A DNA stretch of 11,786 bases from JBBRLG01 sp038231495 (lineage in GTDB: Bacteria; Planctomycetota; Planctomycetia; Gemmatales; Gemmataceae). Numbering within the stretch: position 1 is the first letter of the stretch; each line of letters starts with the position of its first letter. The stretch is from NCBI GenBank assembly GCA_038231495.1, contig JBBRLG010000205.1, positions 1 to 11,786 of the forward strand, written 5' to 3'. The position numbers were made by a program, and so were the translations under genes. The notes under the pieces were generated by a model, which saw nothing but the letters and a program-made list of their open reading frames with translations, was not told the DNA's origin and did no database searches. Below are positions 1-6,871 of the stretch, in pieces.

Positions 1-5
1 CCTTC

Positions 6-989
6 ATGGTCCTGCTGTTCGATCGCGACAACTGGCCGCCGCACCGCCCCTGGGTGATCTTCGTGACGACGGCGGTCATCGCGGCAAACGGCACTTACTT
101 GGGCTTCGCTTACACGGACGGGCGACCAGGTTGGCCCGGCGGCGGCAGTCTGCCCGGCTTCACGTTCGGCGTCCTCGGCGGTCTCATCATCCTCTTCGAG
201 TTCCTCCTGTGGTTTCGCAAAAAGGTCCGCGTGTGGCGGATCGGCCGGGCACAAACCTGGATGCGCGCCCACATCTGGCTCGGCCTACTCTGCGTGCCGC
301 TCCTCGTCTACCACAGCGGCTTTCGCCTGGGCGGCGTGTTAAGCACGGCCCTCATGGTGCTGCTTTTTCTCGCGATCGCCAGCGGCGTCTGGGGGTTCGT
401 GGTGCAGCAGTTCCTGCCCAAGCGCATGTTAGAAAACGTCCCCGCGGAAACGATCTATTCGCAGATCGACCGACTTGCCGGCCAGCTGGCCGCCGAGGGT
501 CGGCAACTGGTCCGCGCCACCTGCGGCCCGGCACCCGGTGACGAAGAGCGGGCGGCCGACGGCACCGGCGCCGAGCACGAGCACGCCCCGTTCCTGGTGA
601 TCGGCGCGGTGCGGACCGTGGGCAAAGTCCAGGGCAAGACGCTGGAAACGCGCGCGCCGGCGCCGCCGGTCGCCGGGGCCGAACTGCTGCGGACGTTCTT
701 CGTGGACGCCGTCGCTCCCTTTCTGCGCGGGGCCGCCCGCGGCGAGGCGTCCTTGCGTCAGCGCGAGCGCGCCGCGCACACGTTCGCGGAACTCAAGACC
801 CGGCTGCCCCCCGCGGCGCACCCGGCCGTCGATACATTGGAAAGCTTGTGCGACCAGCGCCGGCAGTGGGACAGCCAGGCCCGCTTGCACTTCTGGCTGC
901 ACAACTGGCTGTGGGTGCATTTCCCCCTGTCAGTCGCCCTGGTCGTGCTCATGTTCGTCCACGTTTGGGTGGCCCTGAAATACTGGTAG
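6..989 (+). CDS. Membrane dihaem cytochrome b-like protein (5' end possibly outside window)
   Basis: Integral membrane protein, probably the transmembrane electron carrier of the operon. Five hydrophobic segments are visible, at about residues 16-35, 50-69, 88-106, 111-133 and 304-324. Two of them carry a histidine pair with 14-residue spacing: H89/H103 and H305/H319. This spacing is the classic arrangement for two b-type haems stacked across a membrane four-helix bundle. A soluble loop of about 165 residues (135-300) separates the fourth and fifth helices; its first part (PKRMLENVPAETIYSQIDRL) looks helical. The frame is open to the left edge, so the ATG at 6 may be internal and the true start may lie upstream. 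The next gene follows after 14 nt. I do not recognise a specific family by overall sequence; the haem assignment rests on the His pattern and on the neighbouring multihaem cytochrome and Fe-S genes. Confidence 0.75.
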   Translation: MVLLFDRDNWPPHRPWVIFVTTAVIAANGTYLGFAYTDGRPGWPGGGSLPGFTFGVLGGLIILFEFLLWFRKKVRVWRIGRAQTWMRAHIWLGLLCVPLLVYHSGFRLGGVLSTALMVLLFLAIASGVWGFVVQQFLPKRMLENVPAETIYSQIDRLAGQLAAEGRQLVRATCGPAPGDEERAADGTGAEHEHAPFLVIGAVRTVGKVQGKTLETRAPAPPVAGAELLRTFFVDAVAPFLRGAARGEASLRQRERAAHTFAELKTRLPPAAHPAVDTLESLCDQRRQWDSQARLHFWLHNWLWVHFPLSVALVVLMFVHVWVALKYW

Positions 990-994
990 CCTTT

Positions 995-998
995 GAGG
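995..998 (+). promoter_or_regulatory. Ribosome binding site fixing the start of the decahaem cytochrome gene
   Basis: GAGG lies 5 nt before the ATG at 1004. The frame is open from an ATG at 848, but that start would lie inside the upstream membrane gene, and the residues it adds look like out-of-frame translation. The start at 1004 puts the membrane anchor near the N-terminus. Confidence 0.6.
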
Positions 999-1003
999 TC
1001 AGT

Positions 1004-2545
1004 ATGCCCCCTCCCGAAACCGGCAGGCAGCGAGCGGCCCGCATCCCCCTCGACTACTACAAGCACACCACCCCCCTCGACCGCGGGCGCGGCTGGCGGG
1101 CATTGGCGCTCGCGGCGTTGTTGACGTTGGGCGCGGCGGCCACCGGTTGGTTCGCCGGCAGCCAAGGTCAGGGCTATTACTCGCGCGGCCCCGTGGCCGC
1201 CGTCCACGCGACCTGGGAGGACAACTGCACGGCCTGCCACACGCCTTTCACGCCCATTACCGGCGAGGCGTGGCCGGGGCGGTTCATCGGCGACGTTCAC
1301 GAGCTGAACCAGAAGTGCGAAACCTGTCATGCGGGCACCGTTCACCACGTCAATCAGAACCAGGAATTGGCCTGCGCCAGCTGCCACCACGACCACCGCG
1401 GCCGTGACGCCTCGCTGGTCCGGGTCGCCGACGCCGACTGCCTGCGCTGCCATCGGGAGATTGCCAAGTTTACCAAGGACGGCGAGCACCTGCCCGCCAA
1501 TGTGACGGGCTTCCTGGCCGACCAGCACCCGCCTTTCCAGATGGGTGCCCGCGCGCCAGACCCGACCTACCGCGGCAAAATCACGTTCAGCCACCAGTTG
1601 CACCTGTCTCCGGGTATCGCAATCAAAGACGGCAAAAACCCCACGAAGGTCTCGGACATCGCCGACCCTGCGGAGCGCGAGCGTTACCGGGGCGCGGGAC
1701 CGGACGACGACCGCGTGCAGCTCGATTGCGCGTCCTGCCATCAATTGGACCGCGACGGCCGCAAGCCGGCCCGGAGCGCCGGTGCCAACCTGTTGCCGGT
1801 TTCCTACGCCGACCATTGCAAGACGTGTCACCCGCTGGGTTTTGACGACTCCCAACCGCACCTGAACGTCCCACACCGCATGCAGCCGCCGGAATTGCAC
1901 TTATTCCTATCGGGCTTGTATCTCAACCGGCTCCCGGCAGCGGCCCCGGATGCGACGGAGCGCCAACCCCCGCCGCGCATCCGCCCGGACCATCCGCGGG
2001 CCGACGACGCCGACGCGCTGGCGCGGCGCGTGCAGGTCCTCGAACGGGTCAAGCGCGCGGAATCCGCCCTCTATTACGGCGGAAAGGGTTGTGGCCTCTG
2101 CCACCAGTACCTGCAAGACGTGCCAGGCGACGACCCGCTGGCCGCACCGCGGTCGGTGCTGCCGTCACCCGTGGAAGGCGTGTGGTTGACAAGGGCCAAG
2201 TTCAATCACGTCGCGCACCGGGCGGTCAATTGCAAGGAGTGCCACGCCCGTGCCTATCCGGATGCGGCGAATGTCTCCCGGTTGAAGGACGAAATCGTTA
2301 CCGCATCGGGGCCGGGGGGGAAGCTGTCCGGCCTGCGGCTGTGCCAGGAGTGTCACGCCCCGGCGACGGTGCGCGACGGGCAGCCGCACGGCGGGGCGCG
2401 GTACGACTGCGTTGAATGCCACCGCTACCACAACGGCGACCACGCACTCGGCGGCCTTGGCGCGAAGGAGCGCGGCGCCCGCCAGCCGGGGGGCATCGCC
2501 GAGTTCCTGTCGGGCGGCCGCCCCGGCGGCGCGAAGTCTCCGTAA
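1004..2545 (+). CDS. Membrane-anchored decahaem c-type cytochrome
   Basis: A 513-residue multihaem cytochrome c. Ten CXXCH haem-attachment motifs start at residues 75, 105, 124, 146, 242, 272, 363, 410, 447 and 469, forming blocks of 4, 2 and 4. An N-terminal hydrophobic segment at about 31-52, preceded by arginines and a lysine, serves as an uncleaved anchor or export signal, so the haem domain should face the periplasmic side. Extra histidines (for example H197/H200 in FSHQLH and H402/H405 in FNHVAH) are candidate distal ligands for bis-His haems, as in cytochrome c3/NrfH-type proteins. The C-terminal 25 residues are Gly/Arg-rich. The gene lies 14 nt after the cytochrome b-like gene and 14 nt before the NuoEF fusion. 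It is therefore likely the extracytoplasmic end of the electron path; the terminal partner is not in the window. It differs from pentahaem ActA of alternative complex III by having ten motifs. Confidence 0.9.
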   Translation: MPPPETGRQRAARIPLDYYKHTTPLDRGRGWRALALAALLTLGAAATGWFAGSQGQGYYSRGPVAAVHATWEDNCTACHTPFTPITGEAWPGRFIGDVHELNQKCETCHAGTVHHVNQNQELACASCHHDHRGRDASLVRVADADCLRCHREIAKFTKDGEHLPANVTGFLADQHPPFQMGARAPDPTYRGKITFSHQLHLSPGIAIKDGKNPTKVSDIADPAERERYRGAGPDDDRVQLDCASCHQLDRDGRKPARSAGANLLPVSYADHCKTCHPLGFDDSQPHLNVPHRMQPPELHLFLSGLYLNRLPAAAPDATERQPPPRIRPDHPRADDADALARRVQVLERVKRAESALYYGGKGCGLCHQYLQDVPGDDPLAAPRSVLPSPVEGVWLTRAKFNHVAHRAVNCKECHARAYPDAANVSRLKDEIVTASGPGGKLSGLRLCQECHAPATVRDGQPHGGARYDCVECHRYHNGDHALGGLGAKERGARQPGGIAEFLSGGRPGGAKSP

Positions 2546-2559
2546 TTGCGAGTACCGCG

Positions 2560-4311
2560 ATGATCGTCCAAGCCTTGCACGAGATTCAGCACCGTTGCCG
2601 TTACCTGCCGGAAGCGGAATTGCGCGCCCTGGCGCAAACGCTCGCCGTGCCGCTGCACCGCGTGTACGAGGTGGCTAGCTTCTACCCCCACTACCGCCTG
2701 GCGCCGCCCGCAACGGTGGAAGTCAAGGTGTGCCGGGACATGGCCTGCCACCTGCGCGGGTCGGCCCCGCTGCGCCGCGCCCTGACTGCCCAGGCCAACG
2801 AGATCGGCGGCGCGCCCCCGCAGGTGGCGGTCGGCGGCGTCTCCTGCCTGGGCCAGTGCGACCGGGCACCGGCCGTGGCGATCAACGACCAGGTGTACCG
2901 CGGCAAGACTGAAGCCGAGCTGCGCGCCCTGGTCAGGCTGGCCGCGGCCAACGAACCGCTGCCGCCCCAGCACGCGGACCGGGCACCCCTGGGTTGGAAG
3001 ATCGACCCCTACGACGGCAAGCCGCGCTACGAAGCGCTGCGGCGGTTCATCGAGGGCCGTGACGCCGACGGCATTATCAACGCGCTCAAGGCCGCCGACC
3101 TGCGCGGCATGGGCGGCGCCGGCTTCCGCACGCACTTGAAATGGTCGGCAGTCCGCGCCGCGCCCGGCAACGTCAAGTACGTCGTCTGCAACGCCGACGA
3201 AAGCGAGCCGGGCACGTTCAAGGACCGCGAGCTGTTGCGGCGCACGCCCTACCTTGCGATCGAGGGAATTGTCCTGGCGGGGCTGGTAACAGGGGCCACA
3301 AAGGGGTACGTCTACGTCCGCCACGAATACGAGCAGGAGATCGAGGTGTTGCGGGCCGCACTGGCCGAAGCAGAAGCGCAAGGGGTCTGCGGTGCCAACG
3401 TCCTCGGCTCGGGCAGTGCCTTCTCGGTGGAAATCTTCGTCAGCCCCGGCGGCTACATCCAGGGCGAGGAGACCGCGCTGCTGGAAGCAATGGAGGACCG
3501 CCGTGGGGAGCCGCGGAACAAACCTCCGTTCCCGACTCTCAGCGGGCTATTCGGCAAGCCGACCGTCATCAACAACGTCGAAACCCTGGCCTGGGTGCCG
3601 GGCATCGTCCTGCGCGGCGGCGAATGGTACAGCAAGCAGGGCGTCAACGGGGCCGCCGGCCTGCGCTTCGTCTCGATCAGCGGCGACGTGAATGCCCCCG
3701 GCGTGTACGAAGTGCCGTTCGGACAGACCGTGCGCGAACTCATCTTCCAAACGGCCGGCGGCATGCGGGACGGGCAGCAACTCAAGGCCATTGCCTCGTC
3801 CGGGCCGTCGGGCGGTTTCATCCCGGCCCGGATCGCCCGCGCGTTGCTGCCCGAAAAATTCGCCAAAGAGCGCCTGACCCCCGACGCCACGGCGTACGAT
3901 GTCCTGGACCTGCCGCTGGACCTGAACACGGTCGCCGCGCTGGGTGGCATGCTCGGGGCGGCGTTCGTGGTCTACGGCGACCGCGCCGACATGGTGGAAC
4001 ACGCCCTGAACTGCGTCGAATTTTACCGCAACGAGTCGTGCGGCAAGTGCGTCCCCTGTCGCATGGGTTCGGAGAAGCTGGTCGAGTTGCTCGTCGATCT
4101 CCGGGCCGGGAAGTTGCAGCGGACGGAGTTGGCCGTGGTCGGCGAACTGGCCGAGGCAATGCAGATTACGTCGATCTGCGGACTCGGCCAGGTGGCCCCC
4201 AACCCGATTACTTCGGTGCTCAAGTATTTCCCGGAAGAACTCGACAAATACCTGGCGGGCGAGCGCTCCCCCGCCCCTAGCGGAACGCCTCTGCGAGGAA
4301 CACGCACATGA
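2560..4311 (+). CDS. NuoE-NuoF fusion, HoxF-like NAD(P)H dehydrogenase flavoprotein
   Basis: A 583-residue fusion of the two flavoprotein subunits of complex I, as in HoxF of NAD-reducing hydrogenases. Residues 1-130 are a NuoE-type thioredoxin-fold [2Fe-2S] domain with ligands C58, C63, C96 and C100 (CX4C and CX3C). Residues about 145-565 are NuoF: the nucleotide/FMN loops include GMGGAGF (183-189), CNADESEPGTF (210-220) and the stretch GGYIQGEETALLEA (297-310) followed by the EPRNKPPFP region. The [4Fe-4S] ligands are C494, C497, C500 (SCGKCVPCRMG) and C540. All key residues are present, so NAD(P)H oxidation or NAD(P)+ reduction through FMN is expected in the cytoplasm; NADH versus NADPH cannot be decided here. 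The frame is open from 2416, but the NuoE domain begins at the ATG at 2560; its ribosome binding site is weak. The stop overlaps the next start as ATGA. Confidence 0.92.
   Translation: MIVQALHEIQHRCRYLPEAELRALAQTLAVPLHRVYEVASFYPHYRLAPPATVEVKVCRDMACHLRGSAPLRRALTAQANEIGGAPPQVAVGGVSCLGQCDRAPAVAINDQVYRGKTEAELRALVRLAAANEPLPPQHADRAPLGWKIDPYDGKPRYEALRRFIEGRDADGIINALKAADLRGMGGAGFRTHLKWSAVRAAPGNVKYVVCNADESEPGTFKDRELLRRTPYLAIEGIVLAGLVTGATKGYVYVRHEYEQEIEVLRAALAEAEAQGVCGANVLGSGSAFSVEIFVSPGGYIQGEETALLEAMEDRRGEPRNKPPFPTLSGLFGKPTVINNVETLAWVPGIVLRGGEWYSKQGVNGAAGLRFVSISGDVNAPGVYEVPFGQTVRELIFQTAGGMRDGQQLKAIASSGPSGGFIPARIARALLPEKFAKERLTPDATAYDVLDLPLDLNTVAALGGMLGAAFVVYGDRADMVEHALNCVEFYRNESCGKCVPCRMGSEKLVELLVDLRAGKLQRTELAVVGELAEAMQITSICGLGQVAPNPITSVLKYFPEELDKYLAGERSPAPSGTPLRGTRT
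4295..4299 (+). promoter_or_regulatory. Ribosome binding site of the Fe-S/CNB fusion gene
   Basis: GAGGA lies 8 nt before the ATG at 4308, inside the 3' end of the NuoEF gene. With the 4-nt ATGA overlap it indicates coupled translation of the two subunits. Confidence 0.6.
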
Positions 4312-6755
4312 ACGGCCCCGACGATCTCGTCCAGACTACCATCGACGGCCAGCTGCTCACCCTGCCGCGGGCGATGGCCGAACTCGCCCAACTGCCAGCC
4401 CTCGCATTGACCATCGACGGTACGAAGGTCGAGGTGCCGCGGGTGTCGATTAGCTTCGACCCCAAGGGCAAGGTGGTGCCGCGCGTCACGACGATTTACG
4501 ACGCCGCCGTCACGGTTGGCGTCAAAATTCCGATCCTTTGTCACCGGGAATACATGAACCCCGTGGCCGTGTGCCGGGTCTGCTCGGTCCAGGTCGGCTA
4601 CGAAAACCGGCCCGCCGAGTGGCGGCTGGCACCCGCCTGTTACCGGCCCGCCGAGGCGGGGATGGTCGTCGCCACGCACCACACCAACGACCGCGTGCGC
4701 TCCGCGGTCAAGGTGCTGACCGAGCTGCTGATGACCGACCACCCCACCCCGTGCGCCAAGCACGCGGCGCACGGCGACTGCGAGCTGGAGGTCCTGGCCG
4801 CGGACCTGGCCGTGCCGGCACCGCGACTGCCGCGGGCACCCGCGCGCCGCCCGTTGGATACCACGTCGCTGGTCATCGCCGTCGATCACAACGCTTGCAT
4901 CCTGTGCGACCGCTGCATCCGCGGTTGCAACGACATCCGCGACAACCAGGTCATCGGCCGCATGGGTAAGGGCTACCAGGCCCGCATCGCCTTCGACCTG
5001 AACAAGCCCATGGGCGACTCTAGCTGCGTGGCCTGCGGCGAGTGCATGGTCTCCTGTCCCACGGGTGCCCTGACCAGCCGCACGCCCGTGGACACCAAAT
5101 GGAAGGAGGAGAAAACGGCACACGAGCCGCTGTCCGCCGACGCCCTGGCCGCCCACCCGCTGTTCGCCGGCGTGGCCCACCCCTTCTTGCGCTGGAACGA
5201 GAGTGCGGTCGTGCGCCGCCATTTCAAGAAGGGCGAGGTCATCTGCCGCGAGGGCGATTTCGGCTCGACTGCCTTCTACATCGAGCACGGCAAAGTCAGC
5301 ATCTTCATCAAAGCGCCGTTCAAGCACGTCAAGGTGCGCAAGGACCGCGGGGCGGGGGACAAGGTCAACTGGGGGCCGCTCGGCCTGATCCGCCGTTTCA
5401 CCACCAGCCTGGTCAAGCGCGACGAGGACCAGCGCGGCGAAGAGAGCGAGGCGCGCTACCTCGCCATCGACGCCCCGGTCGCGCTGGCCTACGACGACCC
5501 GGTCGCCGAACTGGACGCGGGCGAGATTTTCGGCGAGATGACGTGCATGAGCTTCTACCCGCGCTCGGCGACGGTGCAGGCGACCCAGGACTGCACGGTG
5601 CTGGAAATCTTGCGCAACGTGCTGTACATCCTGCAACGGAGCAAGGCGTCGCGCGCCCAACTCGAGGAGAAGTACCGTCGCCGTGCGATCGCCAACCACC
5701 TGCGGACCGTGCCGATTTTCGCCAGCCTACTGAAAAACGAAGCCCAGTTCCGCGCGTTCGTGGATTACCTACGCGACCGGGTGGATTTGCTCCGGGTAAA
5801 CCCCGGCGACGTGATCTTCCGCCAGGGCGACCCGGCGGACAGCCTGTACCTGGTGCGCATCGGGTTCGTGAAGGTCACGCAGTCGCAGCCGGGCGGCCAG
5901 CACGTCCTGGCCTATGTGGGACCGGGCAAGTATTTCGGCGAGATCGGCCTGATGGCGCACCTGCCCGAGCTGCAAGGTCTGGCACCGCCGGGGGTCCGCA
6001 GCGCGACGTGCAGCGCGCTGGACCACGTCGACCTGGTGCGCGTGAAGGCGGCGGATTTCCAGCACATCCTGGAGCGTTTCCCCGGCGTGCGCGAACACCT
6101 GGCCGGCGTCGCCGTCGAAACCCTGAAGCAGGACGAGACGGCCCGGCGGCAAGTCGAGGCCAACCCCCTGGGCGACTTCCTGGGCCAGGGGCTGATGAAC
6201 GCGCAGAGCCTGTTGGTGCTGGACCTGGAGCGCTGCACGCGCTGCGACGAGTGTACCAAGGCGTGTGCCGACTCCCACGGCGGCGTGACGCGGCTGATCC
6301 GCGAGGGGCTGCGTTTCGACAAGTACCTGGTGACGACTTCGTGCCGGTCGTGCCTGGACCCGTACTGCATGGTGGGTTGCCCGGTCGGCTCGATCCGCCG
6401 CCGCAACTCGCGCGAGATCATCATCGAGGACTGGTGCATCGGCTGCGGCAAGTGTGCCGAGAACTGCCCGTACGGCAACATCAACATGCACCCGTTCAAG
6501 ACGGACGAACTGGCCCCCGACCCGGCGAACCCCGCGCGCATGCTGCCGGTGGTGCGGCAAAAGGCGACGACTTGCGACCTATGTTACGAGTTGGACGGCC
6601 AGCCGAGTTGCGTGTACGCCTGCCCGCACGACGCCGCCCACCGCATGTCGGGGAAGACGCTGTTGAGCCGGGTGCAGCAGGGTCGGTCCGGCGAAACGCG
6701 GCAGGATTACGAGGCGCCGGCCGCGGCCGAGGGGGCGTTGCGGCCGCAGGGGTGA
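4308..6755 (+). CDS. NuoG-N/HoxU-like Fe-S protein fused to two CNB domains and a DmsB-like ferredoxin
   Basis: An 815-residue soluble iron-sulfur protein. (a) Residues about 35-265 resemble HoxU or the N-terminus of NuoG: [2Fe-2S] ligands C78, C89, C92, C111; an N5-type motif H145-X3-C149-X2-H152-X5-C158, in which the usual third ligand Cys is His; and two [4Fe-4S] sets, C197/C200/C203/C207 and C240/C243/C246/C250. (b) CNB domain 1 spans about 284-445, with a phosphate-binding cassette FGEMTCMSFYPRSATV (408-423) keeping the key Glu (410) and Arg (419); a charged insertion of about 45-50 residues (337-385) interrupts its beta barrel. (c) CNB domain 2 spans about 470-600, with E545 and R564 separated by an enlarged loop. 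(d) Residues 635-780 form a DmsB/HycB-like module with 16 Cys for four [4Fe-4S] clusters (643-653, 679-691, 710-720, 756-772). It likely takes electrons from the NuoEF fusion and passes them to the membrane cytochromes, or the reverse, with cNMP as a possible allosteric signal. No transmembrane segment or molybdopterin domain is visible. Confidence 0.9.
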   Translation: MNGPDDLVQTTIDGQLLTLPRAMAELAQLPALALTIDGTKVEVPRVSISFDPKGKVVPRVTTIYDAAVTVGVKIPILCHREYMNPVAVCRVCSVQVGYENRPAEWRLAPACYRPAEAGMVVATHHTNDRVRSAVKVLTELLMTDHPTPCAKHAAHGDCELEVLAADLAVPAPRLPRAPARRPLDTTSLVIAVDHNACILCDRCIRGCNDIRDNQVIGRMGKGYQARIAFDLNKPMGDSSCVACGECMVSCPTGALTSRTPVDTKWKEEKTAHEPLSADALAAHPLFAGVAHPFLRWNESAVVRRHFKKGEVICREGDFGSTAFYIEHGKVSIFIKAPFKHVKVRKDRGAGDKVNWGPLGLIRRFTTSLVKRDEDQRGEESEARYLAIDAPVALAYDDPVAELDAGEIFGEMTCMSFYPRSATVQATQDCTVLEILRNVLYILQRSKASRAQLEEKYRRRAIANHLRTVPIFASLLKNEAQFRAFVDYLRDRVDLLRVNPGDVIFRQGDPADSLYLVRIGFVKVTQSQPGGQHVLAYVGPGKYFGEIGLMAHLPELQGLAPPGVRSATCSALDHVDLVRVKAADFQHILERFPGVREHLAGVAVETLKQDETARRQVEANPLGDFLGQGLMNAQSLLVLDLERCTRCDECTKACADSHGGVTRLIREGLRFDKYLVTTSCRSCLDPYCMVGCPVGSIRRRNSREIIIEDWCIGCGKCAENCPYGNINMHPFKTDELAPDPANPARMLPVVRQKATTCDLCYELDGQPSCVYACPHDAAHRMSGKTLLSRVQQGRSGETRQDYEAPAAAEGALRPQG

Positions 6756-6760
6756 GCGGT

Positions 6761-6786
6761 CGTTGCCTGGGCAGCGGTTTTCTTTT
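6761..6786 (+). terminator. Probable intrinsic terminator of the redox operon
   Basis: Six nucleotides after the operon's last stop codon, CGTTGC (6761-6766) pairs with GCAGCG (6771-6776), with one G-U pair and a CTGG loop. It is followed by GTTTTCTTTT (6777-6786). A short GC stem plus a T-rich tract on the plus strand fits Rho-independent termination, although the stem is only 6 bp. Confidence 0.5.
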
Positions 6787-6796
6787 CCCGCGCCTT

Positions 6797-6871
6797 GGTG
6801 AGCGGAGTCGCGTCAGCGCCCCGAGTGCGCCCGAACCGACTACTCGGGGCGCTTACGCGACCCCGCTCGCC
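6797..6871. repeat. Large imperfect palindrome at the convergent gene junction (REP-like)
   Basis: Arms 6800-6826 and 6842-6868 are reverse complements at 25 of 27 positions, and pairing extends to about 30 bp (6797-6826 with 6842-6871) if a G-U pair is allowed. The loop is about 15 nt (6827-6841). No T-tract follows on either strand, so it is not a textbook intrinsic terminator, though it could stop or stabilise both convergent transcripts. The right arm encodes the kinase's last residues (ASGVA) and its TAA stop. Its size and position at gene ends resemble dispersed intergenic palindromes of planctomycete genomes; that last point is recollection and was not tested. Confidence 0.75.

Noticed and set aside
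848..1003. 52-residue N-terminal extension of the decahaem cytochrome
   Set aside because: It lies inside the upstream gene and lacks a ribosome binding site; the ATG at 1004 has one and places the anchor correctly.
2416..2559. 48-residue N-terminal extension of the NuoEF fusion
   Set aside because: It overlaps the end of the cytochrome gene out of frame and is Arg/Pro-rich; NuoE homology begins at the ATG at 2560.
4308..5100. Full NuoG or NAD-reducing hydrogenase small subunit
   Set aside because: The molybdopterin-like C-terminal domain of NuoG is absent and no [NiFe] hydrogenase motifs occur anywhere in the window; only the N-terminal Fe-S module is shared.
4023..5699. 558-codon open frame on the minus strand
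   Set aside because: It lies antisense to the NuoEF and Fe-S/CNB genes, has no recognisable domain and is rich in Arg/Val/Asp/His as expected for antisense frames in GC-rich DNA.
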